Below, one piece after another: positions 8,445 to 17,645 of a stretch of DNA of 64,000 nucleotides. Made by a program: the position numbers and the translations under genes. The number at the start of each line of letters is the position of its first letter. Positions within the stretch are counted from its first letter, which is position 1. The DNA is taken from contig NZ_CANMOO010000002.1 in the NCBI RefSeq assembly GCF_947499585.1, positions 806,001-870,000 of the forward strand, given 5' to 3'. The DNA comes from an uncultured Allomuricauda sp. (GTDB lineage Bacteria; Bacteroidota; Bacteroidia; Flavobacteriales; Flavobacteriaceae). The notes under the pieces are model-generated. The model was not told the origin of the DNA. It worked only from the letters and a program-made list of their open reading frames with translations, and did no database searches.

Positions 8445-10025
8445 ATGGCAGGAGTAAAAGCCGCTGAAGTATCAGCAATTTTAAAGAAACAATTATCAGG
8501 ATTCGAAGCTACCGCTTCTTTGGACGAAGTAGGTACAGTATTGCAAGTAGGTGATGGTATCGCACGTGTATACGGTTTATCTAATGTACAATACGGAGAA
8601 TTAGTTGAGTTTGATGGCGGACTGAAAGGTATCGTTTTGAACTTGGAAGAAGATAACGTTGGTGTTGTACTATTGAGCCCTTCACGTGATGTGAAAGAAG
8701 GTTCTGTTGTAAAAAGAACACAAACGATTGCTTCTATTAATGTTGGTGAAGGAATCGTTGGTCGTGTGGTAAATACTTTAGGTGTTCCTATCGATGGTAA
8801 AGGTCCTATTTCAGGGGAAACTTTTGAAATGCCACTAGAGCGTAAAGCTCCCGGTGTTATCTTCCGTGAGCCAGTAACCGAGCCATTACAAACAGGTATC
8901 AAGGCAATTGATGCCATGATTCCCGTAGGTAGAGGTCAACGTGAGTTGGTAATTGGTGACCGTCAAACAGGGAAGACTACGGTTTGTATTGACACCATTT
9001 TGAATCAAAAAGAATTTTACGATGCAGGTGAGCCTGTATATTGTATCTATGTTGCTATTGGACAAAAGGCTTCTACTGTTGCCGCTATTGCTCAGGTTTT
9101 AGAAGACAAAGGCGCATTGGCATATACAACCATAGTTGCGGCAAACGCATCTGATCCTGCCCCAATGCAGGTTTATGCTCCATTTGCAGGTGCTGCTATT
9201 GGAGAATACTTTAGGGATACAGGTAGACCAGCTTTGATTATCTATGATGATTTATCAAAACAAGCGGTTGCATATCGTGAGGTATCTCTTTTGTTAAGAA
9301 GACCTCCGGGACGTGAGGCATATCCTGGTGATGTATTCTACCTTCACTCAAGATTATTGGAGCGTTCGGCAAAAGTGATCAATGATGACACCATTGCAAA
9401 AGACATGAATGACCTTCCTGATGTCTTAAAGCCAATGGTAAAAGGCGGCGGTTCTTTAACGGCGCTACCTATTATTGAAACACAAGCAGGTGATGTATCA
9501 GCATATATCCCAACCAACGTAATTTCTATTACGGACGGACAGATATTCTTGGAGCAAGATTTATTCAACCAAGGGGTAAGGCCTGCAATTAACGTAGGTA
9601 TTTCTGTATCTCGTGTTGGGGGTAATGCCCAGATCAAAGCAATGAAAAAAGTAGCAGGTACATTGAAACTGGATCAAGCCCAGTTCCGTGAATTGGAAGC
9701 TTTTGCCAAGTTTGGTTCTGATTTGGATGCGGCTACATTGAACGTAATTGAAAAAGGACGTAGAAATGTTGAGATTTTGAAACAAGCGCAAAACGATCCT
9801 TTTACAGTTGAAGATCAGGTCGCCATTATCTTTGCAGGTTCTAAAAACCTTTTGAGAGATGTTCCTGTTGACAAGATAAAAGAATTTGAAAGAGACTTCA
9901 TTGAGTTTATGAATGCCAAGCACAGAGATGTACTGGATACCCTAAAGGCTGGAAAATTGACAGATGAGGTAACAGATACATTGACTGCTGTTTGCAAAGA
10001 TCTTTCAGGAAAGTATAGAGCTTAA
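8445..10025 (+). CDS. atpA: F0F1 ATP synthase subunit alpha
   Basis: A 526-residue non-catalytic nucleotide-binding subunit of F1. The Walker A motif GDRQTGKT is at residues 171-178, followed by the Walker B segment [13 protein letters not shown] and the conserved [20 protein letters not shown]. The N-terminal beta-barrel (about residues 25-95) and C-terminal helical domain are intact. GC content and codon choice look like a highly expressed gene. It is followed by atpG after 12 nt. Confidence 0.98.
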   Translation: MAGVKAAEVSAILKKQLSGFEATASLDEVGTVLQVGDGIARVYGLSNVQYGELVEFDGGLKGIVLNLEEDNVGVVLLSPSRDVKEGSVVKRTQTIASINVGEGIVGRVVNTLGVPIDGKGPISGETFEMPLERKAPGVIFREPVTEPLQTGIKAIDAMIPVGRGQRELVIGDRQTGKTTVCIDTILNQKEFYDAGEPVYCIYVAIGQKASTVAAIAQVLEDKGALAYTTIVAANASDPAPMQVYAPFAGAAIGEYFRDTGRPALIIYDDLSKQAVAYREVSLLLRRPPGREAYPGDVFYLHSRLLERSAKVINDDTIAKDMNDLPDVLKPMVKGGGSLTALPIIETQAGDVSAYIPTNVISITDGQIFLEQDLFNQGVRPAINVGISVSRVGGNAQIKAMKKVAGTLKLDQAQFRELEAFAKFGSDLDAATLNVIEKGRRNVEILKQAQNDPFTVEDQVAIIFAGSKNLLRDVPVDKIKEFERDFIEFMNAKHRDVLDTLKAGKLTDEVTDTLTAVCKDLSGKYRA

Positions 10026-10037
10026 GCCCAAATATAA

Positions 10038-10898
10038 ATGGCGAATCTAAAAGAAATAAGAAATAGGATAGTTACGGTATCATCAACGATGCAGATTACC
10101 AGTGCCATGAAAATGGTTTCTGCTGCTAAGTTGAAAAAGGCTCAAGATGCTATTACCGCAATGCGTCCTTATGCAAATAAACTTACTGAGTTATTGCAAA
10201 ATCTTAGCGCAAGTTTAGATGGTGATGCTGGAAGTAAGTTTGCAGATAATAGAGCGGTTAATAAAGTATTGGTTGTAGCCATTACTTCTAACCGTGGATT
10301 ATGTGGCGCATTTAACACCAATATTATTAAGCAATCCATGGCTTTGCTTGAGGATACTCATGCAGGAAAGCAGGTTGATTTTTTAGCTATTGGAAAGAAA
10401 GGAAATGATATCCTTGGAAAAAAAGGCAATGTAATTGCCAATCGCAGTCAAGTTTATGATGATTTAACCTTTGATAACGTAGCGGTAATTGCCCAAGATT
10501 TGATGAATCATTTTACGGAAGGCAATTACGACAGAATAGAATTGGTTTACAATAAGTTTAAAAATGCTGCCACACAAATTGTGATGTCAGAGCAGTTTTT
10601 ACCTATTGTTCCTGTTGAAGGAGATACTTCTGGTGCTGCAGATTATATTTTTGAGCCTTCCAAGCCCGAGATTGTGGAGGAATTGATTCCAAAATCATTG
10701 AAGACACAATTGTACAAAGCTGTTCGCGATTCTTTTGCCAGTGAGCATGGAGCACGTATGACAGCGATGCACAAAGCAACAGATAATGCTACAGAGCTTA
10801 GAGATCAATTAAAATTGACGTATAACAAAGCAAGACAAGCAGCGATTACCAACGAAATCTTAGAAATTGTTGGTGGTGCAGAAGCATTGAACAATTAG
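10038..10898 (+). CDS. atpG: F0F1 ATP synthase subunit gamma
   Basis: A 286-residue central-shaft subunit. The N-terminal NLKEIRNRIVTVSSTMQIT and the C-terminal helix ending ARQAAITNEILEIVGGAEAL form the antiparallel coiled coil that rotates inside the alpha3beta3 ring. It is the last gene of this cluster. The beta and epsilon genes (atpD, atpC) are not here, which fits the split atp organisation common in Bacteroidota. The stop codon is followed by a partial duplication of the gene's last 15 bases and then a strong terminator. Confidence 0.97.
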   Translation: MANLKEIRNRIVTVSSTMQITSAMKMVSAAKLKKAQDAITAMRPYANKLTELLQNLSASLDGDAGSKFADNRAVNKVLVVAITSNRGLCGAFNTNIIKQSMALLEDTHAGKQVDFLAIGKKGNDILGKKGNVIANRSQVYDDLTFDNVAVIAQDLMNHFTEGNYDRIELVYNKFKNAATQIVMSEQFLPIVPVEGDTSGAADYIFEPSKPEIVEELIPKSLKTQLYKAVRDSFASEHGARMTAMHKATDNATELRDQLKLTYNKARQAAITNEILEIVGGAEALNN

Positions 10899-10944
10899 GC
10901 GTAGCTGAGCGAAGCCAAATTCAAAAACACAGAAGCATTGAACA
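10879..10944 (+). repeat. 15-bp direct repeat duplicating the 3' end of atpG
   Basis: CAGAAGCATTGAACA occurs at 10879-10893, inside the last atpG codons, and again at 10930-10944 beyond the stop. The 51-bp period suggests a small tandem duplication or slippage event that has since diverged. Confidence 0.6.
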
Positions 10945-10966
10945 GCTAAGAATAATATATACTTAT

Positions 10967-11000
10967 AAAAAAGCCACTTCTTTTAGAAGTGGCTTTTTTT
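10967..11000 (+). terminator. Rho-independent terminator of the atp operon
   Basis: AAGCCACTTCT (10971-10981) pairs with AGAAGTGGCTT (10985-10995) around a three-base loop and is followed by a T run. The A tract in front would also allow some activity on the other strand. Confidence 0.9.
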
Positions 11001-11017
11001 GTTTTGTACCAGTTCGG

Positions 11018-11093
11018 GTTGTCAAACGGAGCCAGTCGAAATTTGTGACTTAAGCAACATCAAAATATCTTTTGACAAGCTCAATCTGACAAA
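11018..11093. repeat. Degenerate REP-like inverted pair
   Basis: TTGTCAAACGGAGCCAGTCG at 11019-11038 and CTTTTGACAAGCTCAATCTG near 11069-11088 are imperfect inverted copies of the same dispersed motif (GTCA...GAGC...GTCGAA) seen between atpB and atpE. It looks like a decayed REP-type element lying between the atp terminator and the sulfatase stop. Confidence 0.45.
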
Positions 11094-11104
11094 GATCTTA
11101 AATT

Positions 11105-12760
11105 TCAATCCTTTTTATTTAAAGGAGAGTCAATGCTATTTGCATGATGAATATCTATGTACTGCTGATTCAATTCATCTGAATCTTTGTATTGAATACG
11201 AAGCTCTTCCAATTTTTTCTTGAGTTCTTTTACTACATCTGCATATGCAGGGTCACCATACATATTGTTCATTTCCTGTGGATCTTTTTTACGATCATAA
11301 AGTTCCCATTCATCAACATCGTAATAAAAATGGGCCAGTTTGTAATCAATGGTCACTATCCCATAATGTCTTTTTACTTGATGTACTGCAGGATATTCAT
11401 AATAATGATAATATACTGCGTCTCTTGTCCATTCAGCGGTATTGGACGTTAAAAGAGGCATTAAACTTTCCCCTTGCATATCGTCAGGAGCTTCAATTTG
11501 CGCGGCTTCCAAAAAGGTCTGGGCAAAATCTAAATTTTGCACCATTTCTTCGCTTGTTATTCCTGGTTCAATCCTGTTTGGCCAACGAACTAGCAATGGC
11601 GTTTTAAAAGATTCATCATAAATAAAACGCTTATCAAACCAACCATGTTCACCCAGATAGAAACCTTGGTCAGAGGTATATACTACCATGGTATTGTCAG
11701 ATAATTTGCTATCATCCAAGTATTCCAACAGACGCCCTACATTATCATCTACAGAAGAGATACAGGCCAAATAATCTTGCATGTAACGTTGGTACTTCCA
11801 TTGCATTTTCTCCTTGTCTGTCATTGATGGCCAATTTTCTTCAAAATCTTTATTGATTTCATCCAAAACGGGCTCATACAATGCCTTTTGTTCCTCGGTT
11901 ATCCTATTTATATAAGGGTTTTCCCATCCCCCGGCATACTCTCTTACTGCTGGAGTTAAATTCTTCATTCTGGCAACAGTTTCTGGTCGTATTTTGCTGT
12001 CGTGGCTATACATCATGTCGTACAGCAAGTTCATTTCGGCAGTTTTGGCCGCTGTGCCCCTGTTTTTATAATCGTCAAATAAGGAAGTGGGCTCTGGGAA
12101 TTTCTTGCCTAAAAACTCCTTAAACTTATCTGGTCTTGGCCACCAAGGTCTGTGCGGAGCTTTGTGAAGATACATCAACATAAAAGGCTTTAAAGTATCT
12201 CTTTTTTTGTCCAACCAATTCAAAGTCAAATCTGTAATAATATCAGTTACATATCCTTCAATTCTGGTGGTATCTCCATTTTTTGTGATAAAATCAGGAT
12301 TAATGTATGAACCTTGCCCAGGCAAAATCATAAATTCATCTACACCTTTTGGATTGTTGCCAAAATGAAGCTTTCCAAACATTGCTGTTTGATAACCTGC
12401 CTGTTGGAAAATTTGAGGAAAGGTAACTTGAGTCGTATCAAAAGGCATCTGGTTATCCACCTTGCCGTTGATATGTGTATGCTTCCCAGTTAAAATAGTA
12501 GCTCTAGATGGAGCACAAATGGAGTTGGTTACGGAAGCATTTGTAAATACAATGCCCTCTTTGCCAATGCGATCAATATTGGGAGTCTCAATTAAATGAT
12601 CTCTATAGGTGCTTATCGCTTGATAGGCATGATCATCTGACATAATGAAGATGATATTGGGTTTTTCGTGGACTATAGGATCAGCTTTTTTCTTCTCAAC
12701 ACAGGATACTACCGCCAAGAGAAGTATGATGGCCGCCATTCGTTTTAAATAAGTTTTCAT
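11105..12760 (-). CDS. Sulfatase (type I, S1 family), lipoprotein
   Basis: A 551-residue hydrolase of sulfate esters, likely on polysaccharides. A lipoprotein signal peptide ends at Cys20 (AVVSC). The metal-binding Asp pair sits in IIFIMSDDHAY (about 36-46), and the modification motif C-A-P-S-R at 82-86 carries the cysteine that becomes formylglycine when an anaerobic or FGE-type maturase is present. The C-terminal DQGFYLGEHGWFDKRFIYDE and the tail resemble iduronate/heparan-type sulfatases. It stands alone with no susCD or glycoside hydrolase genes next to it, so the substrate cannot be inferred. It may be surface-exposed. Confidence 0.93.
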   Translation of the reverse strand: MKTYLKRMAAIILLLAVVSCVEKKKADPIVHEKPNIIFIMSDDHAYQAISTYRDHLIETPNIDRIGKEGIVFTNASVTNSICAPSRATILTGKHTHINGKVDNQMPFDTTQVTFPQIFQQAGYQTAMFGKLHFGNNPKGVDEFMILPGQGSYINPDFITKNGDTTRIEGYVTDIITDLTLNWLDKKRDTLKPFMLMYLHKAPHRPWWPRPDKFKEFLGKKFPEPTSLFDDYKNRGTAAKTAEMNLLYDMMYSHDSKIRPETVARMKNLTPAVREYAGGWENPYINRITEEQKALYEPVLDEINKDFEENWPSMTDKEKMQWKYQRYMQDYLACISSVDDNVGRLLEYLDDSKLSDNTMVVYTSDQGFYLGEHGWFDKRFIYDESFKTPLLVRWPNRIEPGITSEEMVQNLDFAQTFLEAAQIEAPDDMQGESLMPLLTSNTAEWTRDAVYYHYYEYPAVHQVKRHYGIVTIDYKLAHFYYDVDEWELYDRKKDPQEMNNMYGDPAYADVVKELKKKLEELRIQYKDSDELNQQYIDIHHANSIDSPLNKKD

Positions 12761-12957
12761 GGGTGGAATTGTTTACACTCAAAAGATATAAATTATTTAC
12801 TTCAATATGATTGAAGGACATGTTTTAGTTTGAAGTTGTGTATTAATAAATTTGTGGTGGATAAAAAACACAAATTAAGGTTGCAAGCCAATAACTAAGG
12901 GGTTTTGCGTAACTTGCGCCTACCTAGTCAGAGGCTTTCTTAAAGAACGGATTTCTA

Positions 12958-14427
12958 TTGAACCCATTAAAAAGACTTTTCAAACAAACTTTTATTTATG
13001 GTTTGGCAACTGTTTTGCCAAGGGTCATTTCCTTCTTTTTACTCCCGCTGTACACTTCTGTTTTTGAAAATGCCTCTGGGTATGGCCAGTATATAAACAT
13101 ATATGCTTGGATTGCCATCTTCAATGTCTTTTTAGCGTACGGAATGGAAACCGCTTTTTTCCGTTTTTATCATAAAAGAGAAGATAAAAAATCCGTTATC
13201 TCTACTTCTTTAATTTCGTTATTGGGGTCATCGTTATTATTTCTAGTGTTGGCATTATTGGCAAAGGAAACTTTGGCAGGTTTTACCAATATGAATGTGG
13301 ACTATATAAAGTTTACCACCTATATTTTAGTTTTAGATGCGTTGGTGATTATTCCTTTTGCGCTTTTAAGGGCTCAAGAAAAACCAATGAAATATGCGCT
13401 CTTAAAAACTGTAAATGTTGCCATAAACTTAGGATTCAATGTTTTTTTCTTGCTCATTCTACCAAAAGCAGTTCAAGATACTAATGAAGGATTTTTAAAT
13501 TCGATATATAGGGAAGGCTGGGAAATCCAGTACATTTTTATCTCCAACATTATTGCCAGCGCAGTTACCTTATTATTGCTTCTGCCCACGTACTTTAAAG
13601 TTTCGTACAAGTTTGATACCACCTTATGGAAGCAGATGCTCAAATATTCCGGCCCTATTATGGTGGCAGGGATTGCCTTTACCATAAATGAGGTAGTGGA
13701 TAAAATTTTATTGACAGAGCTGCTACCGCAAGACATTGCTGCAAGCGAAGTTGGAAAATATGGTGCATGCTACAAACTGGCACTTTTTATGACCTTGTTC
13801 GGAACCGCATTTAGAATGGGAGTGGAACCATTTTTCTTTAGCCATGCCAAAACGGAAAAACCACAAAAAACCTATGCCCAAATCACCAATTATTTTGTGA
13901 TATTGGGAAGTATAATACTACTGGCCGTTGTGGTTTTTATAGATGTTTTAGGAGAATTGTTAATACGAAATGCTACGTATTGGGAAGCATTGGACGTAGT
14001 GCCCATTATATTATTGGGAAGTCTTTGTTTGGGAATATACCATAACCTATCTGTTTGGTACAAAGTAACGGATCAAACAAAGTTTGGGGCCTATATCTCT
14101 TCAATTGGGGCCTTGATTACCCTGATGATAAACATTGCCTTTATCCCAAAAATTGGATATATGGCATCCGCCTTGGCAACTTTGGCAGCGTATGCAAGCA
14201 TGATGGTACTGTCTTACTATTTTGGAAGGAAGTATTACCCAGTTCCATACAACATGCGAAAAATAGTATTCTACTTATCCGTTTCTATACTATTTTCTGC
14301 ACTGTCTTTTTATGCTTTTAGCCGAAATTTAATAGCTGGAGGGGTCTTACTTTTGCTATTTTTGACACTAGTTTACAAAATGGAAGGAGACAAGTTAAAG
14401 ACTATATTTCTACAACGTGAAAATTAA
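12958..14427 (+). CDS. Polysaccharide flippase (Wzx/MOP superfamily)
   Basis: A 489-residue integral membrane protein with about 14 hydrophobic helices and the N-terminal pattern typical of oligosaccharide flippases ([20 protein letters not shown]). It presumably moves a lipid-linked sugar unit across the inner membrane. It begins at TTG 12958 and overlaps dut by 11 nt, opening an operon with dut, a sugar nucleotidyltransferase, a TPR protein, a DUF4292 lipoprotein and an EnvC-like protein. There is no glycosyltransferase nearby, so the transported glycan is unknown. Confidence 0.88.
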   Translation: MNPLKRLFKQTFIYGLATVLPRVISFFLLPLYTSVFENASGYGQYINIYAWIAIFNVFLAYGMETAFFRFYHKREDKKSVISTSLISLLGSSLLFLVLALLAKETLAGFTNMNVDYIKFTTYILVLDALVIIPFALLRAQEKPMKYALLKTVNVAINLGFNVFFLLILPKAVQDTNEGFLNSIYREGWEIQYIFISNIIASAVTLLLLLPTYFKVSYKFDTTLWKQMLKYSGPIMVAGIAFTINEVVDKILLTELLPQDIAASEVGKYGACYKLALFMTLFGTAFRMGVEPFFFSHAKTEKPQKTYAQITNYFVILGSIILLAVVVFIDVLGELLIRNATYWEALDVVPIILLGSLCLGIYHNLSVWYKVTDQTKFGAYISSIGALITLMINIAFIPKIGYMASALATLAAYASMMVLSYYFGRKYYPVPYNMRKIVFYLSVSILFSALSFYAFSRNLIAGGVLLLLFLTLVYKMEGDKLKTIFLQREN

Positions 14428-14851
14428 AATAATCAACACATCAAATCATCAATTGCCCCATTATGAAACGCTTGCTTCCGCAGGTATGGATCTAAGGGCA
14501 AATATTGCCGAACCTATTACGCTAAAGTCATTGGAAAGAGCTATTGTGCCCACCGGAATTTTTATAGAATTACCTGTTGGTTACGAGGCGCAAGTAAGAC
14601 CACGCAGTGGGCTTGCGGCAAAAAAAGGGATTACCGTGCTAAATGCTCCGGGAACAGTCGATGCCGACTACAGAGGTGAGGTGGGTGTTATTCTAGTAAA
14701 CCTTTCTGCAGACGATTTTACCATTGAAAATGGCGAGCGTATTGCCCAAATGGTGATTGCAAAGCATGAACGGGCAGAATGGGTTAAAGTAGACTCGCTG
14801 TCTGAGACCGATAGGGGTGCGGGAGGTTTTGGCAGTACCGGAACACAATAA
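14417..14851 (+). CDS. dut: dUTP diphosphatase
   Basis: A 144-residue trimeric dUTPase hydrolysing dUTP to dUMP and pyrophosphate. All five family motifs are present: AGMDLRA, PTGIF with [25 protein letters not shown] (catalytic Asp), [10 protein letters not shown] and the glycine-rich C-terminal [10 protein letters not shown] that closes over the substrate. It begins at GTG 14417, inside the end of the flippase gene, so the two are translationally coupled. Confidence 0.97.
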   Translation: MKIKIINTSNHQLPHYETLASAGMDLRANIAEPITLKSLERAIVPTGIFIELPVGYEAQVRPRSGLAAKKGITVLNAPGTVDADYRGEVGVILVNLSADDFTIENGERIAQMVIAKHERAEWVKVDSLSETDRGAGGFGSTGTQ

Positions 14852-14885
14852 ACCTAAACACTAACTACGTTATATTAAAGAACAC

Positions 14886-15902
14886 ATGAAAATTATTGTA
14901 CCCATGGCGGGAAGAGGTTCCCGATTAAGACCACATACATTAACAGTTCCAAAGCCATTAATCCCGGTTGCGGGAAAGCCTATCGTGCACCGTTTGGTGA
15001 GTGATATTGCCAAAGTATTGGGAGAACAAATAGAAGAAGTGGCTTTTATTTTGGGAGACCCTGCTTTTTTTGGAGACGATGTGGTGGACAGCCTTATGCA
15101 GTTGGCAAAGAGTCTTGGTGCCAAAGGATCCATCTATAGACAAGATGAACCATTGGGAACAGGACATGCCATTATGAGCGCTAAGGATTCATTAAGCGGG
15201 CCTGCAGTGATAGCCTATGCAGATACACTAATACGCGCTGATTTTGATTTGGATAAATCCGCAGACAGTGTTATTTGGGTAAAACAAGTTGATAAACCAG
15301 AGGCATTTGGCGTTGTAAAATTAAGTGAACAAAATGAGATAATAGAGTTGGTTGAAAAACCACAAGAGTTTGTTTCCGACCTGGCTGTAATTGGTATTTA
15401 CTATTTTAAAGATGTAAGTGTTCTAAAAAATGAATTGCAATACGTTTTGGACAATGATATTATCAATGGTGGAGAGTATCAAATAAATGATGGAATAAAA
15501 CGAATGATGGAGAAGGGCATGAAATTTGTCCCAGGTAAAGTAGACGAGTGGATGGACTGTGGAAACAAAAATGTGACTATAGAAACAAATCAACGAATGC
15601 TAGGCTTTTTAGAAAAAGATGGCGAGGGATTAATTGCAAGCTCTGTTGAAAAAGAGAACGTAAATATTATTGAGCCTTGCTTTATAGGAGAAAATGTGGT
15701 TCTTAAAAATGCTACAGTTGGCCCTTATGTATCTGTTGGTGCAGGCACGGTTATTGAAAACTCAACCGTTAAAAATAGCTTAATTCAAAGTAATAGCATG
15801 ATCAAAAACGCTAATTTGGATAATGCCATGATTGGCAACCATGTAGTTTTTGATGGTAATTTTGAGACCATAAGCATAGGAGACTATTCCGTTATGGAAT
15901 AG
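14886..15902 (+). CDS. Sugar-1-phosphate nucleotidyltransferase with left-handed beta-helix tail
   Basis: A 338-residue enzyme. The N-terminal domain has the signature MAGRGSRLRPHTLTVPKPL (residues 6-24), the Lys-containing pyrophosphorylase motif of RmlA/GlmU-type enzymes that join NTP and a sugar 1-phosphate. Residues from about 245 form hexapeptide-like turns (IGENVVLKNATVGPYVSVGAGTVI), a left-handed beta-helix. The GlmU-like layout suggests a UDP- or dTDP-sugar product for cell-surface glycan synthesis. The exact sugar cannot be read from sequence. It sits between dut and the TPR gene in the operon. Confidence 0.85.
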   Translation: MKIIVPMAGRGSRLRPHTLTVPKPLIPVAGKPIVHRLVSDIAKVLGEQIEEVAFILGDPAFFGDDVVDSLMQLAKSLGAKGSIYRQDEPLGTGHAIMSAKDSLSGPAVIAYADTLIRADFDLDKSADSVIWVKQVDKPEAFGVVKLSEQNEIIELVEKPQEFVSDLAVIGIYYFKDVSVLKNELQYVLDNDIINGGEYQINDGIKRMMEKGMKFVPGKVDEWMDCGNKNVTIETNQRMLGFLEKDGEGLIASSVEKENVNIIEPCFIGENVVLKNATVGPYVSVGAGTVIENSTVKNSLIQSNSMIKNANLDNAMIGNHVVFDGNFETISIGDYSVME

Positions 15903-15944
15903 TTGTATAGATTGTTTTAGTTGGAAAACAAAATCTAATATAAA

Positions 15945-16859
15945 TTGAAAAGACTAATAGGCACATATATATTTATTTCTTTGTTTTCTTTTTGGACATA
16001 TGCCCAAGAAGAAGAGCAAAGTGCTGAGGTTTTTTTAGAAGAATATACAGATGAATTTCAAGAAAGCTTTTTTGAGGCACTAAAACAAAAAGGGATTCAG
16101 AATTATGATAGGGCCATTGATTTGTTTTTAGAATGCAAACGGTTGGACTCTTCAAACAGTGTCATTGATTATGAATTGGCAAAGGCCTATTTTTTGGATA
16201 AGCAATATATTCAGGCTCAAGAATTTGCGATTGATGCCCTGAAAGCAAAACCAATGGATTTCTGGTATTTAGAAACCCTATTGCGTGTTTTGGAAAAACA
16301 AGGAACATCGATTGATGAAATTCAGCAACAACTTCCTTTTTCTAACAACAAGTTGCAGGAGAATCTTGCTGTCTTCTATTTTAAAAAGAGAAAATACAAT
16401 GATGCATTAAAGGTTTTGGAAGGGCTTGGAAACTCAAAATTCGCCACTGATTTAACATTAAAAATCAATGACTCCATCCAGCGTGTAAATGAAAAACTAA
16501 CTATGGCGGTTAAGCCGGAAAAGACAGTACAAAAAGAGGATGGTCCAATAGCACAATATCAATCGCAAATAGAAGGGCTTTTGACAAAAGGGGATTTCAA
16601 GAATATGGAAGTGGTTTCAAAAGAAGCACTGGATTCTTATCCGCTTCAACCATATTTTCACTATGCATATGGAACCGCACTTAATAGAATTTCAAAATCT
16701 ACCAAAGCAGTGGAGGTTTTAGAAAGCGCTCTGGATTATCTGTTGGATGATGTTTCCTTGGCCAACAAGATTTACGCAGAATTATCAAAAGCATATACGG
16801 CTATTGGCAATGCCTCTAAGGCAAACGAATATTTGAACAAAATAAAAACAGGCCTGTAA
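15945..16859 (+). CDS. TPR-repeat periplasmic protein
   Basis: A 304-residue protein with an N-terminal signal peptide (cleavage near SFWTYA-QEE, residue 20) and TPR-like helical pairs at about residues 45-115 and 200-300. I start at TTG 15945, where the signal peptide begins. Its stop overlaps the ATG of the DUF4292 gene by one base (TAATG). Function is not known, but the conserved order TPR, DUF4292, EnvC-like suggests an envelope role. Confidence 0.75.
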   Translation: MKRLIGTYIFISLFSFWTYAQEEEQSAEVFLEEYTDEFQESFFEALKQKGIQNYDRAIDLFLECKRLDSSNSVIDYELAKAYFLDKQYIQAQEFAIDALKAKPMDFWYLETLLRVLEKQGTSIDEIQQQLPFSNNKLQENLAVFYFKKRKYNDALKVLEGLGNSKFATDLTLKINDSIQRVNEKLTMAVKPEKTVQKEDGPIAQYQSQIEGLLTKGDFKNMEVVSKEALDSYPLQPYFHYAYGTALNRISKSTKAVEVLESALDYLLDDVSLANKIYAELSKAYTAIGNASKANEYLNKIKTGL

Positions 16860-17644
16860 TGCGGTTATTTCAATTTCAAATAAAGAAACAGATCACCCTT
16901 TTGTTCTTGTGTACGATAGCTTTAAGCTCCTGTAAAAGTACTAAGACTGTTGTAGGGGGTAAAGTTGATTCAGGAATTTCTACAAGACGCATTATAGAAA
17001 ATCATTATGCCAACCAGGTCGATTTTAAAACCTTGAGTGGAAGAGTAAAAATTGATTACTCAGATGGAAAAAAGAACCAAGGAGTAAGTGTGAGCCTTAG
17101 AATGGAAAAAAATAAGGTGATTTGGATTAGCGCTCCCCTTGGCGTGGTAAAGGCCCATATAACTCCAGAGAAAGTATCCTTTTACAACAAATTACAAGGA
17201 GAATATTTTGATGGGGACTTTAGTTATTTAAGTGAACTCTTGGGTACAGAGCTTGATTTTGACAAAGTTCAGAACCTGTTGTTGGGGAATGCAGTTTTTG
17301 ATCTTAGAAAGGAAAAATACACTTCTGCAATCAATCAAGGAGATTATCAATTAAAACCAAAAAAGGCAAAAGAGCTATTTAAAATATTGTTTCAATTAGA
17401 GCCTAGAAACTTCAAGATTTCTTCTCAAGAAATTTCACAACCAGAGGAGGCCCGACAATTACAAGCAAAATATACCTATCAGGATATTTCTGGTAAGATA
17501 TTTCCAAACGAAATTCAGATTGTAGCTGCTGAAGAAGAAGATAAAACCATCATTGATTTAAGTTTTAAGAACCTAGAATTGAACAGATCTTTGAATTTTC
17601 CTTATAAAGTTCCAAAGGGGTTTGATGAAATTATATTAAAGTAA
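16859..17644 (+). CDS. DUF4292 lipoprotein
   Basis: A 261-residue lipoprotein with signal peptide and lipobox cysteine in IALSSCKSTKT. The body, including the segment around VIWISAPLGVVKAHITPEKV (residues about 91-110) and the following NKLQGEYFDGDF, matches DUF4292, a Bacteroidota family with similarity to LolA/LolB-like lipoprotein-handling folds. Its function is unproven; the fold and context are compatible with outer-membrane lipoprotein traffic. It starts on the last base of the TPR gene and ends 1 nt before the EnvC-like gene. Confidence 0.8.
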   Translation: MRLFQFQIKKQITLLFLCTIALSSCKSTKTVVGGKVDSGISTRRIIENHYANQVDFKTLSGRVKIDYSDGKKNQGVSVSLRMEKNKVIWISAPLGVVKAHITPEKVSFYNKLQGEYFDGDFSYLSELLGTELDFDKVQNLLLGNAVFDLRKEKYTSAINQGDYQLKPKKAKELFKILFQLEPRNFKISSQEISQPEEARQLQAKYTYQDISGKIFPNEIQIVAAEEEDKTIIDLSFKNLELNRSLNFPYKVPKGFDEIILK

Positions 17645-17645
17645 T

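Noticed and set aside
8426-8917. 163-codon minus-strand frame inside atpA
   Set aside because: It mirrors the third-position pattern of atpA, has Pro/Thr/Ser-rich low-complexity content and no start context.
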